Assembly: GCF_005938085.1 (NCBI RefSeq)
Contig: NZ_SMZK01000001.1
Location: forward strand, 2,604,001 to 2,668,000
Direction: 5' to 3'
Length of the DNA: 64,000 nucleotides
Source of the DNA: Haloterrigena sp. H1
Lineage (GTDB): Archaea; Halobacteriota; Halobacteria; Halobacteriales; Natrialbaceae
Shown here: positions 1 to 8,785 of the stretch, piece after piece
How positions within the stretch are numbered: the first letter of the stretch is position 1
Layout: each line of letters begins with the position of its first letter
Notes under the pieces: model-generated
Seen by the model: the letters and a program-made list of their open reading frames with translations, nothing else
The model's database searches: none
What the model was told of the DNA's origin: nothing
Translations under genes and position numbers: made by a program

Positions 1-1
1 A

Positions 2-847
2 GAGGACCTCGGAGTCGCAGACGGCCGAATCGGCCTCGAGATGGACGCCTCCTACTTCACGGCGAAGTCCTACACTCGACTGCAGCAGAACCTCCCCGAC
101 GCCGAATTCGAGGACGCGACGCTGCTGGTCGGCTGGGTCCGGATCAAGAAATCAGAACAGGAACTCGCGTACATGCGCGAGGCTGCCCGCATCTCCGAGC
201 ACGCGATGCAGGCGGGGCTCGACGCCATCGAGGAGGGCGTCCCGGAGTACGAGGCCGCGGCCGCGATCTACGACGCGCTCATTACCGGCACCGAGGCGTA
301 CGGCGGCGACTACCCATCGATCGTCCCGCTGATGCCATCCGGCGATCACACCGGCACGCCACATCTGACCTGGACCGATCGGCCCTTCGAAGACGGCGAT
401 CCAGTCATCATCGAACTCTCGGGCTGTCGCCACCGGTATCACTCGCCGCTGGCTCGCACGACGTTCGTCGGTGATCCGCCAGCGGAACTCGCGGAGACCG
501 CCGAGATCGTCGTCGAGGGACTCGAGGCGGCGCTCGACGCCGCCGAACCCGGCGTTACCTGCGAGGCCGTCGAGAAAGCGTGGCGCGAGACGATCGCCCA
601 GTACGGCCTCGAGAAGGAGGATCGGATCGGCTACTCGATGGGCCTTGGCTACCCGCCGGACTGGGGCGAACACACCGCGAGCCTGCGCCCGGGCGACGAG
701 ACGGTGCTCGAAGAGGATATGACGTTCCACATGATTCCGGGCATCTGGACCGACGAACTCGGCGTCGAGATCAGCGAGACGTTCCACGTCACCAGCACTG
801 GTGCCGAGACGCTGGCCGAGTTTCCGCGACAACTGTTTACGACGTAA
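2..847 (+). CDS. doeA: M24-family ectoine hydrolase-like protein (DoeA/EutD type), 5' end cut by window
   Basis: The reading frame is open from base 2, so the gene begins outside the window; 281 C-terminal residues are visible. The pita-bread M24 fold is evident. Stretches such as [46 protein letters not shown] and EISETFHVT match my recollection of the DoeA/EutD ectoine hydrolases better than ordinary Xaa-Pro peptidases. Those enzymes open the ectoine ring to N-alpha-acetyl-diaminobutyrate in the cytoplasm. The usual M24 metal ligands are largely absent: the Asp pair is replaced in [17 protein letters not shown], and the His of GHGIG is Tyr, as in non-metal members. It is 17 bases upstream of glutamate dehydrogenase on the same strand, so probably co-transcribed. 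A related M24 creatinase-like hydrolase is the alternative. Confidence 0.7.
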   Translation, partial: EDLGVADGRIGLEMDASYFTAKSYTRLQQNLPDAEFEDATLLVGWVRIKKSEQELAYMREAARISEHAMQAGLDAIEEGVPEYEAAAAIYDALITGTEAYGGDYPSIVPLMPSGDHTGTPHLTWTDRPFEDGDPVIIELSGCRHRYHSPLARTTFVGDPPAELAETAEIVVEGLEAALDAAEPGVTCEAVEKAWRETIAQYGLEKEDRIGYSMGLGYPPDWGEHTASLRPGDETVLEEDMTFHMIPGIWTDELGVEISETFHVTSTGAETLAEFPRQLFTT

Positions 848-864
848 CGTCGTCAGGGATACAC

Positions 865-2172
865 ATGAGCACGCCACCAGCTGCGGACGAGGCAGTATCG
901 GACGACGAGCTCGACTCGGCGCTGGTCACCGCTCGCCGGCAGTTAGAGCGTGCGGCGACCCACGTCGACGTCGATCCCGGCGTCGTCGAGCGGCTCAAAT
1001 ATCCGACGCGAGTCCAGCAAGTGTCGGTACCTTTGGAGCGCGACGACGGCTCCGTCGAGGTGTTTACCGGGTATCGGGCCCAACACGACGACGTTCGCGG
1101 GCCCTACAAGGGCGGGCTGCGCTACCATCCGGAGGTGACCGCCGAGGAGTGTATCGGCCTCTCGATGTGGATGACCTGGAAGTGTGCGGTGATGGATCTG
1201 CCCTTCGGCGGCGGGAAAGGCGGCGTCGCCGTCGATCCCAAGTCACTGAGCAACGACGAGACCGAACGGCTCACCCGCCGGTTCGCCGAGGAACTGCGCA
1301 ACATGGTCGGGCCGACCAAAGACGTTCCGGCCCCGGACATGGGCACCGACGCCCAGACGATGGCCTGGTTCATGGACGCCTACTCGATGCAACAGGGCGA
1401 GACCATCCCGGGTGTCGTCACCGGCAAACCGCCGGTCATCGGCGGCTCCTACGGCCGCGAGGAAGCCCCCGGCCGATCGACCGCGATCGCCACGCGAGAG
1501 GCGATCGACTACTACGACCGAGAACTGTCGAACACGACTGTCGCCGTCCAGGGCTTCGGCAGCGTCGGGGCCAACGCCGCCCGCCTGCTCGAGGACTGGG
1601 GTGCGACCGTCGTCGCCGTTAGCGACGTCAACGGCGCGATCTACGACCCCGACGGGATCGATGTCGACGCGATCCCGTCCCACGACGAGGAGCCGGAAGC
1701 CGTCACGAGCTACGCGACCGAGCTCGCCGACGGAGACAGCGCTCGCCGACTCTCGAATGCGGACCTGCTCGAGCTAGACGTCGACGTCCTGATCCCCGCG
1801 GCTGTCGGCAACGTCATCACCGCCGACAACGCCGATGCGATCCAGGCCGACATCGTCGTCGAGGGCGCGAACGGGCCGACGACGTTCGCCGCCGACGCCA
1901 TTTTGGAGGAACGCGACATCCCGGTGATTCCGGACATCTTCGCGAACGCGGGCGGCGTGACGGTGAGCTACTTCGAGTGGCTCCAAGACATCAACCGCCG
2001 CCAGTGGACGCTCGCACGCGTCAACGAGGAACTCGAAGACCACATGCTCGACGCCTGGGCGGACGTCAGCGCGGCGGTCGGCGACGACGGGCTGACGTGG
2101 CGCGACGCTGCATACGTGGTGGCACTATCCCGGGTCGCCGAGGCGAAGGAGACCCGCGGGCTCTGGCCGTAA
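865..2172 (+). CDS. gdhA: Glutamate dehydrogenase (Glu/Leu/Phe/Val family)
   Basis: 435 residues, the normal family length. The substrate-binding and catalytic segment [13 protein letters not shown] begins near residue 113 with the active lysine about K118. [14 protein letters not shown] and the Rossmann motif GFGSVG (about residue 230) follow. It interconverts glutamate and 2-oxoglutarate plus ammonium in the cytoplasm. The ATG at 865 is chosen because homology begins shortly after it and it follows the upstream stop by 17 bases; the frame remains open upstream but overlaps the M24 gene. Next to a solute-degrading hydrolase and transaminases it would regenerate 2-oxoglutarate from the glutamate they form. 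NAD or NADP preference cannot be judged here. Confidence 0.93.
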   Translation: MSTPPAADEAVSDDELDSALVTARRQLERAATHVDVDPGVVERLKYPTRVQQVSVPLERDDGSVEVFTGYRAQHDDVRGPYKGGLRYHPEVTAEECIGLSMWMTWKCAVMDLPFGGGKGGVAVDPKSLSNDETERLTRRFAEELRNMVGPTKDVPAPDMGTDAQTMAWFMDAYSMQQGETIPGVVTGKPPVIGGSYGREEAPGRSTAIATREAIDYYDRELSNTTVAVQGFGSVGANAARLLEDWGATVVAVSDVNGAIYDPDGIDVDAIPSHDEEPEAVTSYATELADGDSARRLSNADLLELDVDVLIPAAVGNVITADNADAIQADIVVEGANGPTTFAADAILEERDIPVIPDIFANAGGVTVSYFEWLQDINRRQWTLARVNEELEDHMLDAWADVSAAVGDDGLTWRDAAYVVALSRVAEAKETRGLWP

Positions 2173-2344
2173 CCGTCTGCAACACCTCGCCTCGAGCGGG
2201 TCGCCGTCACGCCGGTTGCAAAGCGCATGCGGTCGGGAAACACGGGCAGATACCGACCGCACTCGAGATACACTCGAGTCGTTCCGGCCTGTTGTCCAGT
2301 AGGAAAGGAAAGGGCTCATGTCCCATCGACTATATGATCGGACA

Positions 2345-2998
2345 ATGGCGTCGTGGAAGCGAGTCTTCGCGAGCGGGCTCATTCTCATCGGGCCGATACT
2401 CGTCACGCTGTACGTCGTGTATCGGGCCTACGCGATCGTGGCGGGGCTCACGCCGACGGCCGTGGTCGATGCACAGGCCCTGCAGGGTCTCATCGGCCAC
2501 GAATCGAGTCGAGCGGTCGTCGCCCACGTCCTTCGACTTTCGATCTCGCTGACCGTCTTCGTGCTGGTGACGATCGTAATCGGCACCCTGACCCGGACGA
2601 CGGTCGGTGATCTCTTCGCCCGCGGCGTCGACGGCGTCGCGAACCGCCTCCCGGGACTCCGGGTCCTCTACAACGCATCGAAGATCGCCGCCGAAACCAC
2701 GATCGGCGAGGAACAGGCTCTCCAGGAACCCGTCAGAGTCGAGAGTTGGGACGGAAAGGAGCTGCCGGCGTTCAAGACCGGACACACGACCAGCGACGGC
2801 CGAACAGTGCTTTTCATTCCGACGGCACCGAACATCTCCTCCGGATTCGTCGTCGAAGCCGAGGACGACCGCATTACTGAAACGGACGAGCGCGTCGACG
2901 AAGTGCTCGCGCGGGTCCTGAGCGGCGGGTTCGGTGAGTCGACGCATCCACAACTGGCCACCCAGTCGGACCGATCCGAGACGCCCGACAAGGAGTGA
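2345..2998 (+). CDS. DUF502 family membrane protein
   Basis: 217 residues from the ATG at 2345; an in-frame ATG at 2318 would add nine residues that do not look conserved. Two hydrophobic segments lie near residues 8-30 and 60-85 (LILIGPILVTLYVVYRAY and LTVFVLVTIVIGTLTRTT), followed by a soluble part containing GLRVLYNASKIAAE and FIPTAPNISSGFV, characteristic of the DUF502 integral-membrane family of unknown function. The acidic C-terminus is typical of haloarchaeal proteins. It stands alone between the glutamate dehydrogenase and the convergent hydroxyacid dehydrogenase, and has no clear role in the surrounding catabolic genes. Confidence 0.8.
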   Translation: MASWKRVFASGLILIGPILVTLYVVYRAYAIVAGLTPTAVVDAQALQGLIGHESSRAVVAHVLRLSISLTVFVLVTIVIGTLTRTTVGDLFARGVDGVANRLPGLRVLYNASKIAAETTIGEEQALQEPVRVESWDGKELPAFKTGHTTSDGRTVLFIPTAPNISSGFVVEAEDDRITETDERVDEVLARVLSGGFGESTHPQLATQSDRSETPDKE

Positions 2999-3013
2999 TC
3001 GGTCACACCGGTC

Positions 3014-3985
3014 TCAGCTCGAGTCGGGCCGGACCACCGCGTTCTCGAGGTCGCCGCCGGTCTCGAGCGCCTCGACGTTATGCGCGACGATGTCAGCCAG
3101 CCGATCCCAGTGCTTCGGCGTGTGACCGCCAGTGTGTGGGGTGATCAGACAGTTCTCGAGGTCCCAGAGCGGGTGATCGTTCGGCAGCGGTTCGGGGTCG
3201 GTCACGTCCAGAGCGGCCCCGCGGATGCCGTTGAACTGCAGCGCCGAGACGAGCGCATCGGTATCGACGATGCCGCCGCGGGCCGCGTTGACGACGACCG
3301 CGTTCGGGGGAAGCGTCGCTAACTCTTCTTCGCCGACGAGTCCGCGGGTCAGGTCGTTCAGCGGACAGGCGAGGACGACGTAGTCGCTGCGGGAAAACGC
3401 CTCGTGAATGTCGTCCTCGTCGAAACCGAGCACCTCGTCGGTCGGGCCACCCTTTGCGGGCGTATAGCGGACCCCGATCGTCTTGACCTCGAATCCCTCG
3501 AGGCGCTTGACGACTTCCTGGCCGATCGAGCCGAGACCGACGATCGTGACGGTGCTGTCGGTGAACTCGTGGGACTGGAAGTGACGCCATTCGCCGTTTT
3601 GCTTGCGTCGCCACCCTTCATGGAGCCGGCGTGCGAAGACGAGCATGTTGCCGATCGTCTGCTCGGCGATACCGGGTGCGTGGATGCCGCCGGCGTTCGT
3701 GACGGCGACGCCGTGGTCGGCCAGCGCGTCCAGTGGCACGTGGTCGGTGCCGGCGAAGGTACACGCGAAGAGTTCGAGCCGGTCGGCACCCTCGAGGAGG
3801 TCCGCCTCGATCGTGATGCCGGTCGCGACCCGCGCCTGCGGGACTAGTTCGCGCTCCTCCTTCGGCGTCCGCGCGAGCGCGACGGTGTGATCGGGTAGCC
3901 GCTCGCGCAGCGTGTCGGCGTACGATTCCATCGACAGTCCTTCCGTCCCCTCTCGCAGAACGACGATGTCTGGATTCGTGTGCAT
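3014..3985 (-). CDS. D-2-hydroxyacid dehydrogenase
   Basis: 323 residues. The NAD-binding motif GLGSIGQEV lies mid-protein; the catalytic triad is recognisable as Arg in NAARGG, Glu in DVTDPEPLP and His in ITPHTGGHT. Members oxidise or reduce D-2-hydroxy acids to 2-oxo acids with NAD(P). The gene is divergent from the M20 amidohydrolase at 4114, sharing a 128-base promoter region with repeated TGTGTAC motifs, which suggests common control. A role in a hydroxylated-solute branch (for example hydroxyectoine) is only a guess; haloarchaea carry many paralogues and substrate cannot be read from the sequence. Confidence 0.88.
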   Translation of the reverse strand: MHTNPDIVVLREGTEGLSMESYADTLRERLPDHTVALARTPKEERELVPQARVATGITIEADLLEGADRLELFACTFAGTDHVPLDALADHGVAVTNAGGIHAPGIAEQTIGNMLVFARRLHEGWRRKQNGEWRHFQSHEFTDSTVTIVGLGSIGQEVVKRLEGFEVKTIGVRYTPAKGGPTDEVLGFDEDDIHEAFSRSDYVVLACPLNDLTRGLVGEEELATLPPNAVVVNAARGGIVDTDALVSALQFNGIRGAALDVTDPEPLPNDHPLWDLENCLITPHTGGHTPKHWDRLADIVAHNVEALETGGDLENAVVRPDSS

Positions 3986-4049
3986 ATGGATCGTCCTCGC
4001 GCCTCAATGACGCGTTGTCCGACGATTGTCTGCAGTTGACTTATCCTTT

Positions 4050-4088
4050 TTGTGTACCCGTCGTAAACGACAACTGTGTACAATTAAG
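4050..4088. promoter_or_regulatory. Divergent promoter region with two TGTGTAC repeats and a small palindrome
   Basis: TGTGTAC occurs at 4051-4057 and again at 4075-4081, flanking the palindrome GTCGTAAACGAC at 4060-4071. The second copy abuts CAATTAAG (4081-4088), a TATA-like box about 27 bases before the ATG at 4114, consistent with a leaderless transcript. The arrangement looks like an operator for both the amidohydrolase and the divergent dehydrogenase. Confidence 0.45.
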
Positions 4089-4113
4089 ATGGTGGGCCAC
4101 GTCATCAGCCCAC

Positions 4114-5412
4114 ATGAGTGAACCAGTGCAGAATCGACTCGTTTCCGTTCGACGGCGTCTCCACCGCCACCCCGAACCCGCATGGCGTGAGTTTACCACC
4201 ACTGCCAGACTCGTCGACGAAATCCGCGCGATCGGCGTCGACGAACTCGCCGTCGGCCCCGACGCCTACGACCCCGCCGACCGAATGGCCGTTCCCGACG
4301 CCGACCTCGAGCCATGGCGCGAGCGCGCCCACGAGCGTGGTGTAAATGAGGAGCTGCTCGAGCAGCTGGCCGGCGGCACCACTGGCGCGGTCGCCGTCTT
4401 AGAGCGCGGCGAGGGACCGGCGATCGGCCTGCGCGTCGACATCGACGGGCTGTTCATCGAGGAATCGACCGACGACGAACACGTCCCCGCCGCGGAGGGC
4501 TTTCGCTCGGAGATCGACGGCACGATGCACGCCTGCGGCCACGACGCCCACATGACCTGGGGGCTGGCCGCGCTCGAAGCGATCGCCGAGAGCGACTTTT
4601 CGGGACGCTTGGTCGTCTTCTTCCAGCCTGCCGAGGAGACCGGCGGCGGGGGCTGTCCGATGGCGAAAAGCGAGTACGCCGACGGACTGGACTACCTGCT
4701 CGCGGTCCACGTCGGCCTCGACCACCCGACTGGCGAAGTGGTGGCGGGCATCGAAAAACCGCTGGCGATGTGCCACGTCGACGCGACGATCGAAGGAACG
4801 TCCGCGCACGCGGGCAAAGCACCGAACGAGGGGGCAAACGCCATGCACGCCATGGGGACGGCGATCGAGAACGCCTACGGGATTCCCCGCCACAGCGACG
4901 GCATGACGCGGGTGAACATCGGCAAGGCCGAGGCGGGCACTGCAAGCAACGTCATCGCCGAGCGCGCTCACATGGAGGCCGAAGCCCGCGGCGAGACGAC
5001 CGAACTGATGGAGTTCATGAAACGGCGTCTCGAGCGCACGATCCGATCGGCGGCGGAGCTACACGGCTGTCGCGCCGAGGTCGATGTGGTCAGCGAGTCG
5101 CCCCGCGCCGACAGTGACCCCGAACTGCAGACGCTCGTCAGCGAGGTCGCGGGCGACGTTGCGGGGACCGAGCGCGTCCTGCCCGCCGCCGACTTCGGCG
5201 CGAGCGAGGACGCGACGTTCCTCATGGAGCGCGTCCAGGACGACGGCGGCCTCGCCTCATACTTGATCGTCGGCACCGACCACCCGACGAGCCACCACAC
5301 CCCCACGTTCGACGTCGACGAGCGCAGCCTCGAGCATGGCGTCGACGTGCTCGTCGAGACGATCCGGGAACTCGAGCGTCGGCATCCAGTTCCACGAGAG
5401 GACGACGAATGA
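4114..5412 (+). CDS. M20 family amidohydrolase (AbgA-like), candidate N-acyl-amino-acid deacylase
   Basis: 432 residues. M20 dinuclear-metal residues are visible: ACGHDAH near 140-146, the catalytic EE in QPAEE about 174-175, VHVGLDHPTG, and HHTPTFD near the C-terminus. The dimerisation-domain segment EGTSAHAGKAPNEGANAM is typical of the aminobenzoyl-glutamate/IAA-amino-acid hydrolase branch. The start at 4114 fits the TATA-like box 27 bases upstream. Its stop overlaps the start of the PLP lyase at 5409 (ATGA), so the two are translationally coupled. In the context of an ectoine-hydrolase-like gene, it could remove the acetyl group from N-acetyl-diaminobutyrate, replacing DoeB; that is inference. 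A close paralogue lies at 11634-12914. Confidence 0.85.
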   Translation: MSEPVQNRLVSVRRRLHRHPEPAWREFTTTARLVDEIRAIGVDELAVGPDAYDPADRMAVPDADLEPWRERAHERGVNEELLEQLAGGTTGAVAVLERGEGPAIGLRVDIDGLFIEESTDDEHVPAAEGFRSEIDGTMHACGHDAHMTWGLAALEAIAESDFSGRLVVFFQPAEETGGGGCPMAKSEYADGLDYLLAVHVGLDHPTGEVVAGIEKPLAMCHVDATIEGTSAHAGKAPNEGANAMHAMGTAIENAYGIPRHSDGMTRVNIGKAEAGTASNVIAERAHMEAEARGETTELMEFMKRRLERTIRSAAELHGCRAEVDVVSESPRADSDPELQTLVSEVAGDVAGTERVLPAADFGASEDATFLMERVQDDGGLASYLIVGTDHPTSHHTPTFDVDERSLEHGVDVLVETIRELERRHPVPREDDE

Positions 5413-6659
5413 ACGAGGGCAGCGAGATAAGCGAGCCGCCGGTCACCCTGGCAGACGTCGAAGACGCCCAGGCACGCATCGCGGACGTCGTCCATCGGAC
5501 GCCACTCGATACCTCGCGGACGTTCGCCGACATGAGCAACGCGGCCTCGGTCGGGCTCAAACTCGAGAACGTCCAGCGGACGGGGTCGTTCAAGATCCGC
5601 GGGGCCTACAACAAAATGGCGCAGCTCTCGCCCGACGAGCGCGAGGCAGGCGTCATTGCCTCGAGCGCAGGCAACCACGCGCAGGGCGTGGCGCTGGCCG
5701 GCGACTTACTCGATATCGAGACGACGATTGTCGTCCCCGAGGTGACGCCAGCCGCGAAAATCGAGGCCACCCGCGGCTACGGGGCCGACGTAGTTGTTGA
5801 GGGAGACATCTACGAGCGCTCCTACGAGTTCGCGCTCGAGCGTGCTGCAGAGACCGACGAGACGTTCGTCCACCCCTTCGACGACGCGGCCATCGTCGCC
5901 GGCCAGGGGACGATCGGCCTCGAGTTGCTCGAGCAGTACCCCGACCTCGACACTGTGCTGGTCGCCATCGGCGGCGGCGGACTGATTTCGGGGATCGGGA
6001 CGGTCCTGGAGGCTGCCGAGAGGGACGTCCGGGTGATCGGGGTCCAGCCAGCGGGAGCCGCTCACGCGAAACCGTCGCTCGAGGGCGGCGAGATCCGCGA
6101 ACTCCAGAGCGTCGACACCGTCGCGGAGGGAATCGCGGATACGCGCATGCTCGAGACGACCTTCGCGATCGCTCGCGAGGTCGTCGATGACGTGGTCAGC
6201 GTGAGCGATCGAGAGATCGCCGCCGCGGTGACTTTGCTGGCCGAGCGCGCGAAGACCGTCGCCGAAAGCGCCGGGGCTGCCCCGCTGGCTGCCGCCCTGT
6301 CGGACGACCTGAGTCTCGATGGCGATCACGTCGGCGTCGTGATCTCAGGCGGGAACGTGAACCTCACCGAGCACGCCGAACTCGTGCGGACGGGATTGCA
6401 CGAACTCGAGCGCTATACCGAAGTGAGGCTGGCGCTCGAGGGGTGGCCGACCACAGTTGGCGACGTGGTCGAGGTGGTCGAAGCCGAGGGGGCCGAACTG
6501 GACGTCTTCGAGCGCGCGCGTCGAACGGGTGACGATCATCCCAACCGGACGCCGGCGAGGATCGGACTCGAGGGAAGTGGCCCTGCGCATCTGAACGGCG
6601 TGCTCGAGGCGCTGGCAGGACTCGAGGGCGTGTCGGTCATCGAGCGGTCGCTCGAGTGA
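5409..6659 (+). CDS. Threonine ammonia-lyase-like PLP enzyme (EutB type)
   Basis: 416 residues of fold-type II PLP enzyme. The Schiff-base lysine lies in GSFKIRGAYNK (about K62), and the PLP-phosphate loop and GGGGLISGIG follow; the last 80 or so residues look like an ACT-type domain. It overlaps the upstream amidohydrolase by four bases (ATGA), implying one operon. Bacterial ectoine/hydroxyectoine degradation operons contain EutB, a threonine dehydratase-like protein, in the same setting. A second, more canonical IlvA-like enzyme is encoded at 41910-43121, so this copy is likely specialised. Ordinary threonine or serine dehydratase activity is the conservative reading. Confidence 0.85.
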   Translation: MNEGSEISEPPVTLADVEDAQARIADVVHRTPLDTSRTFADMSNAASVGLKLENVQRTGSFKIRGAYNKMAQLSPDEREAGVIASSAGNHAQGVALAGDLLDIETTIVVPEVTPAAKIEATRGYGADVVVEGDIYERSYEFALERAAETDETFVHPFDDAAIVAGQGTIGLELLEQYPDLDTVLVAIGGGGLISGIGTVLEAAERDVRVIGVQPAGAAHAKPSLEGGEIRELQSVDTVAEGIADTRMLETTFAIAREVVDDVVSVSDREIAAAVTLLAERAKTVAESAGAAPLAAALSDDLSLDGDHVGVVISGGNVNLTEHAELVRTGLHELERYTEVRLALEGWPTTVGDVVEVVEAEGAELDVFERARRTGDDHPNRTPARIGLEGSGPAHLNGVLEALAGLEGVSVIERSLE

Positions 6660-6747
6660 TTGCTGGCCGTGTCCGGCGATCGGTGATCGATTACCGCAGC
6701 GAAGATGTCACCAAAATAATTTAGATGGCTATCCAACAGATCTGTGT

Positions 6748-7029
6748 GTGGATCGATCCCTCCTCTATCACGTCTCGCAGATGGTCGTCGGTGGCGGCCT
6801 CGCGATGATCGCAGTCTCGAATCTTCTGTCGGGAACTCCCGACGGTGTCAGGTTGTCCATTGGTTCGGTGCTGATGATCGTCGGCGGTGTCGGAATTCTG
6901 GTCGGAAACGGCTACCACGTCCTGAATGGGAACATCGACCGCGTCGATCTTGATCCTGTGTCCATCTGGCTCTCTGTGGTGGCAGCAATTCTCATCTTCC
7001 TCGCGGGAGTACTGTCACTTCTGGGGTAA
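6748..7029 (+). CDS. Small membrane protein, three predicted helices
   Basis: 93 residues from a GTG at 6748. Hydrophobic stretches lie near residues 11-30 (MVVGGGLAMIAVSNLL), 36-56 (LSIGSVLMIVGGVGILVGNG) and 72-92 (IWLSVVAAILIFLAGVLSLLG). I do not recognise the family. It follows the EutB-like gene by about 90 bases on the same strand; the AT-rich sequence just upstream (AAAATAATTTAGATG around 6713-6725) can serve as its promoter. No catalytic motif is seen. Confidence 0.55.
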   Translation: MDRSLLYHVSQMVVGGGLAMIAVSNLLSGTPDGVRLSIGSVLMIVGGVGILVGNGYHVLNGNIDRVDLDPVSIWLSVVAAILIFLAGVLSLLG

Positions 7030-7203
7030 GCGACTGCTGCTCTCGCCGCTGGAGCGTTTATTACGTGTCGCGTCCACGTCACTCGAGGCGACGAAGTAGC
7101 GCGGTGCAGTGAATCAATATCTGTGTATCGCACCGGCGAGCGAACGTCACCGACCGCCACCGAACCGAGTATAGAAACGAAAATCGATTGTCAAGAGAGG
7201 TCC

Positions 7204-8565
7204 TTACGCAACCGTCGCGCTCGGGCTGACAGCCGCGATCGCCTCGAGAAAAATCCCCATTCCCAACTCGATCTCGCGCTCGGTCGCATCCAGTGGCGGA
7301 AGCAGCCGGATCGTCTTCGTCCCACAGCCGAGCGTCAACAGCCCGCGCTCGAGGGCGGCTTCGACCACGGCATCCCGACGCTCGGCCGTGTCGAACTCGA
7401 CGGCGAGCATCAGCCCCTTGCCGCGGACGTCCACGACGGAGTCGGGCGCGTCGTCGCGAACGCGTTCTTTTGCCTGCTCGCCGCGCCGGGTCGCGTTGTC
7501 GAGCAGATCGTACTCGTCGATAGCCTCGAGCGTAAACGCGCCCATCATCGAGCCGAGCATGTCGCCGCCACCGAACGTCGATCCGAGCCGGTTCTTCTGG
7601 TCGGGGAAGACCTCGGAGCGGGAGATCGTCGCGCCGACACGCAGGGCCTTCGCGCTGGCGATGACGTCCGGCTCGATCGGGTAGTGATCGGAAGCCCAGA
7701 TCTCGCCGGTACGACCGATCCCGGCCTGAATCTCGTCGACGACCAGTGGGATGTCGTACTCGTTGGTGACGTCCGCGACCTCCCCCATGAACGCCTCGCT
7801 CGGGAAGCGGTAGCCGCCGACGCCCTGGATCGGCTCGAGCGCGAGGAAGGCGATCTCGGTGGGGTCGACGTGGCCGCCTTCGGGCGCGAGCATGCTGCGA
7901 AGCTGGGAGCCAGGGTCGGCAAAGAAGCCACAGTCGCAACTGGCCGCGTCACAGCCGCGATCCGCACAGAACGGCACCGTCTCGATCCCGCTTATTTCGG
8001 GGTAGTGGCGCGTGTACACCGGTTTGGACTTGGTGATCGACAGCGTCCCGAGGGTACGACCGTGGAAACTGCCCGAAAAAGCGACGCCGTACTTCGCGGG
8101 CGCGCGGAAGTCGTTCGTGATCTTCATCGCGTTCTCCATAGCCTCCGCGCCGGAGTTCGAGAGGAAGACGGTGTCCATGCCGTACTGGCTCGAGACATCG
8201 GTGAGTTTCTCCATGAGGTGGCTCGAGCCCGGCACCGTCGATTCCTCGGGGGAGGGGCCAGCGCCGAAGTACATGTCCTGCCCGGCGATTTTCAGCGGTT
8301 CGACGAGGTCGAACTCGCGGACCTTCCCGAGGATTTTCTCGTTGTTGTAGCCGAGTGGGGCCGCACCGATGTGGCAGGTGAAATCGAGCAAGACGTTGCT
8401 GTCGACGTCGGTGACGAACGGCCCGTCGGCCTCCTGGGTCACGTCCCAGACGAACTCGTGTGAGTACTCGCTGGGCGCGGAGTACTCTTGGTGGAAGTTC
8501 ACCCACTGCTGGGCGTTCGGACCCGGAAGCGCGTCAGCGTCGGGTTCCGCCGTGTCCCTATCCAT
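7204..8565 (-). CDS. Class III (PLP) aminotransferase, diaminobutyrate/4-aminobutyrate type
   Basis: 453 residues. SNSGAEAMENAMK (PLP-phosphate binding), SGSFHGRTLG, the VVDEIQAGIGRTG aspartate and the Schiff-base lysine in SAKALRVG (about K306) define a class III omega-aminotransferase. It contains an unusual cysteine-rich insert (FCADRGCDAASCDCGFF) near residues 210-230 that may bind a metal. The start at 8565 is supported by a TATA-like TTTTAATGTA about 25-33 bases upstream and an intervening TGTGTAC motif. Together with glutamate dehydrogenase it could convert diaminobutyrate to aspartate semialdehyde (DoeD role), though lysine, ornithine or GABA are equally possible substrates. Confidence 0.88.
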   Translation of the reverse strand: MDRDTAEPDADALPGPNAQQWVNFHQEYSAPSEYSHEFVWDVTQEADGPFVTDVDSNVLLDFTCHIGAAPLGYNNEKILGKVREFDLVEPLKIAGQDMYFGAGPSPEESTVPGSSHLMEKLTDVSSQYGMDTVFLSNSGAEAMENAMKITNDFRAPAKYGVAFSGSFHGRTLGTLSITKSKPVYTRHYPEISGIETVPFCADRGCDAASCDCGFFADPGSQLRSMLAPEGGHVDPTEIAFLALEPIQGVGGYRFPSEAFMGEVADVTNEYDIPLVVDEIQAGIGRTGEIWASDHYPIEPDVIASAKALRVGATISRSEVFPDQKNRLGSTFGGGDMLGSMMGAFTLEAIDEYDLLDNATRRGEQAKERVRDDAPDSVVDVRGKGLMLAVEFDTAERRDAVVEAALERGLLTLGCGTKTIRLLPPLDATEREIELGMGIFLEAIAAVSPSATVA

Positions 8566-8574
8566 ACACAGTTT

Positions 8575-8598
8575 ATGTGTACAACATACATTAAAACT
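8575..8598 (-). promoter_or_regulatory. Promoter of the class III aminotransferase with TGTGTAC motif
   Basis: Read on the minus strand, a TATA-like TTTTAATGTA (about 8589-8598) is followed by GTTGTACACATA just ahead of the ATG at 8565. TGTGTAC lies at 8576-8582 on the plus strand. Its place between TATA box and start codon is that expected of a repressor site. Confidence 0.4.
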
Positions 8599-8785
8599 TG
8601 TTATGGGTTAGCGAGGTGAACGGGGCGTGGTCGGCTTCCCGACCGCAGAAAAGGAGACAGCATGACGTCGAGACGGATCGTCGATCGGTCCGATCGCGGC
8701 CAGCAGCCATCACACACAGGCTTCTGGTTCCCGGCGCACCCGCGATCTGTCGAGGTGCGCCAGCACTGACCGACGACAGCCCGGC

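Noticed and set aside
7123..8463. 446-residue open frame antisense to the class III aminotransferase
   Set aside because: No recognisable domain; mirrors the aminotransferase codons.
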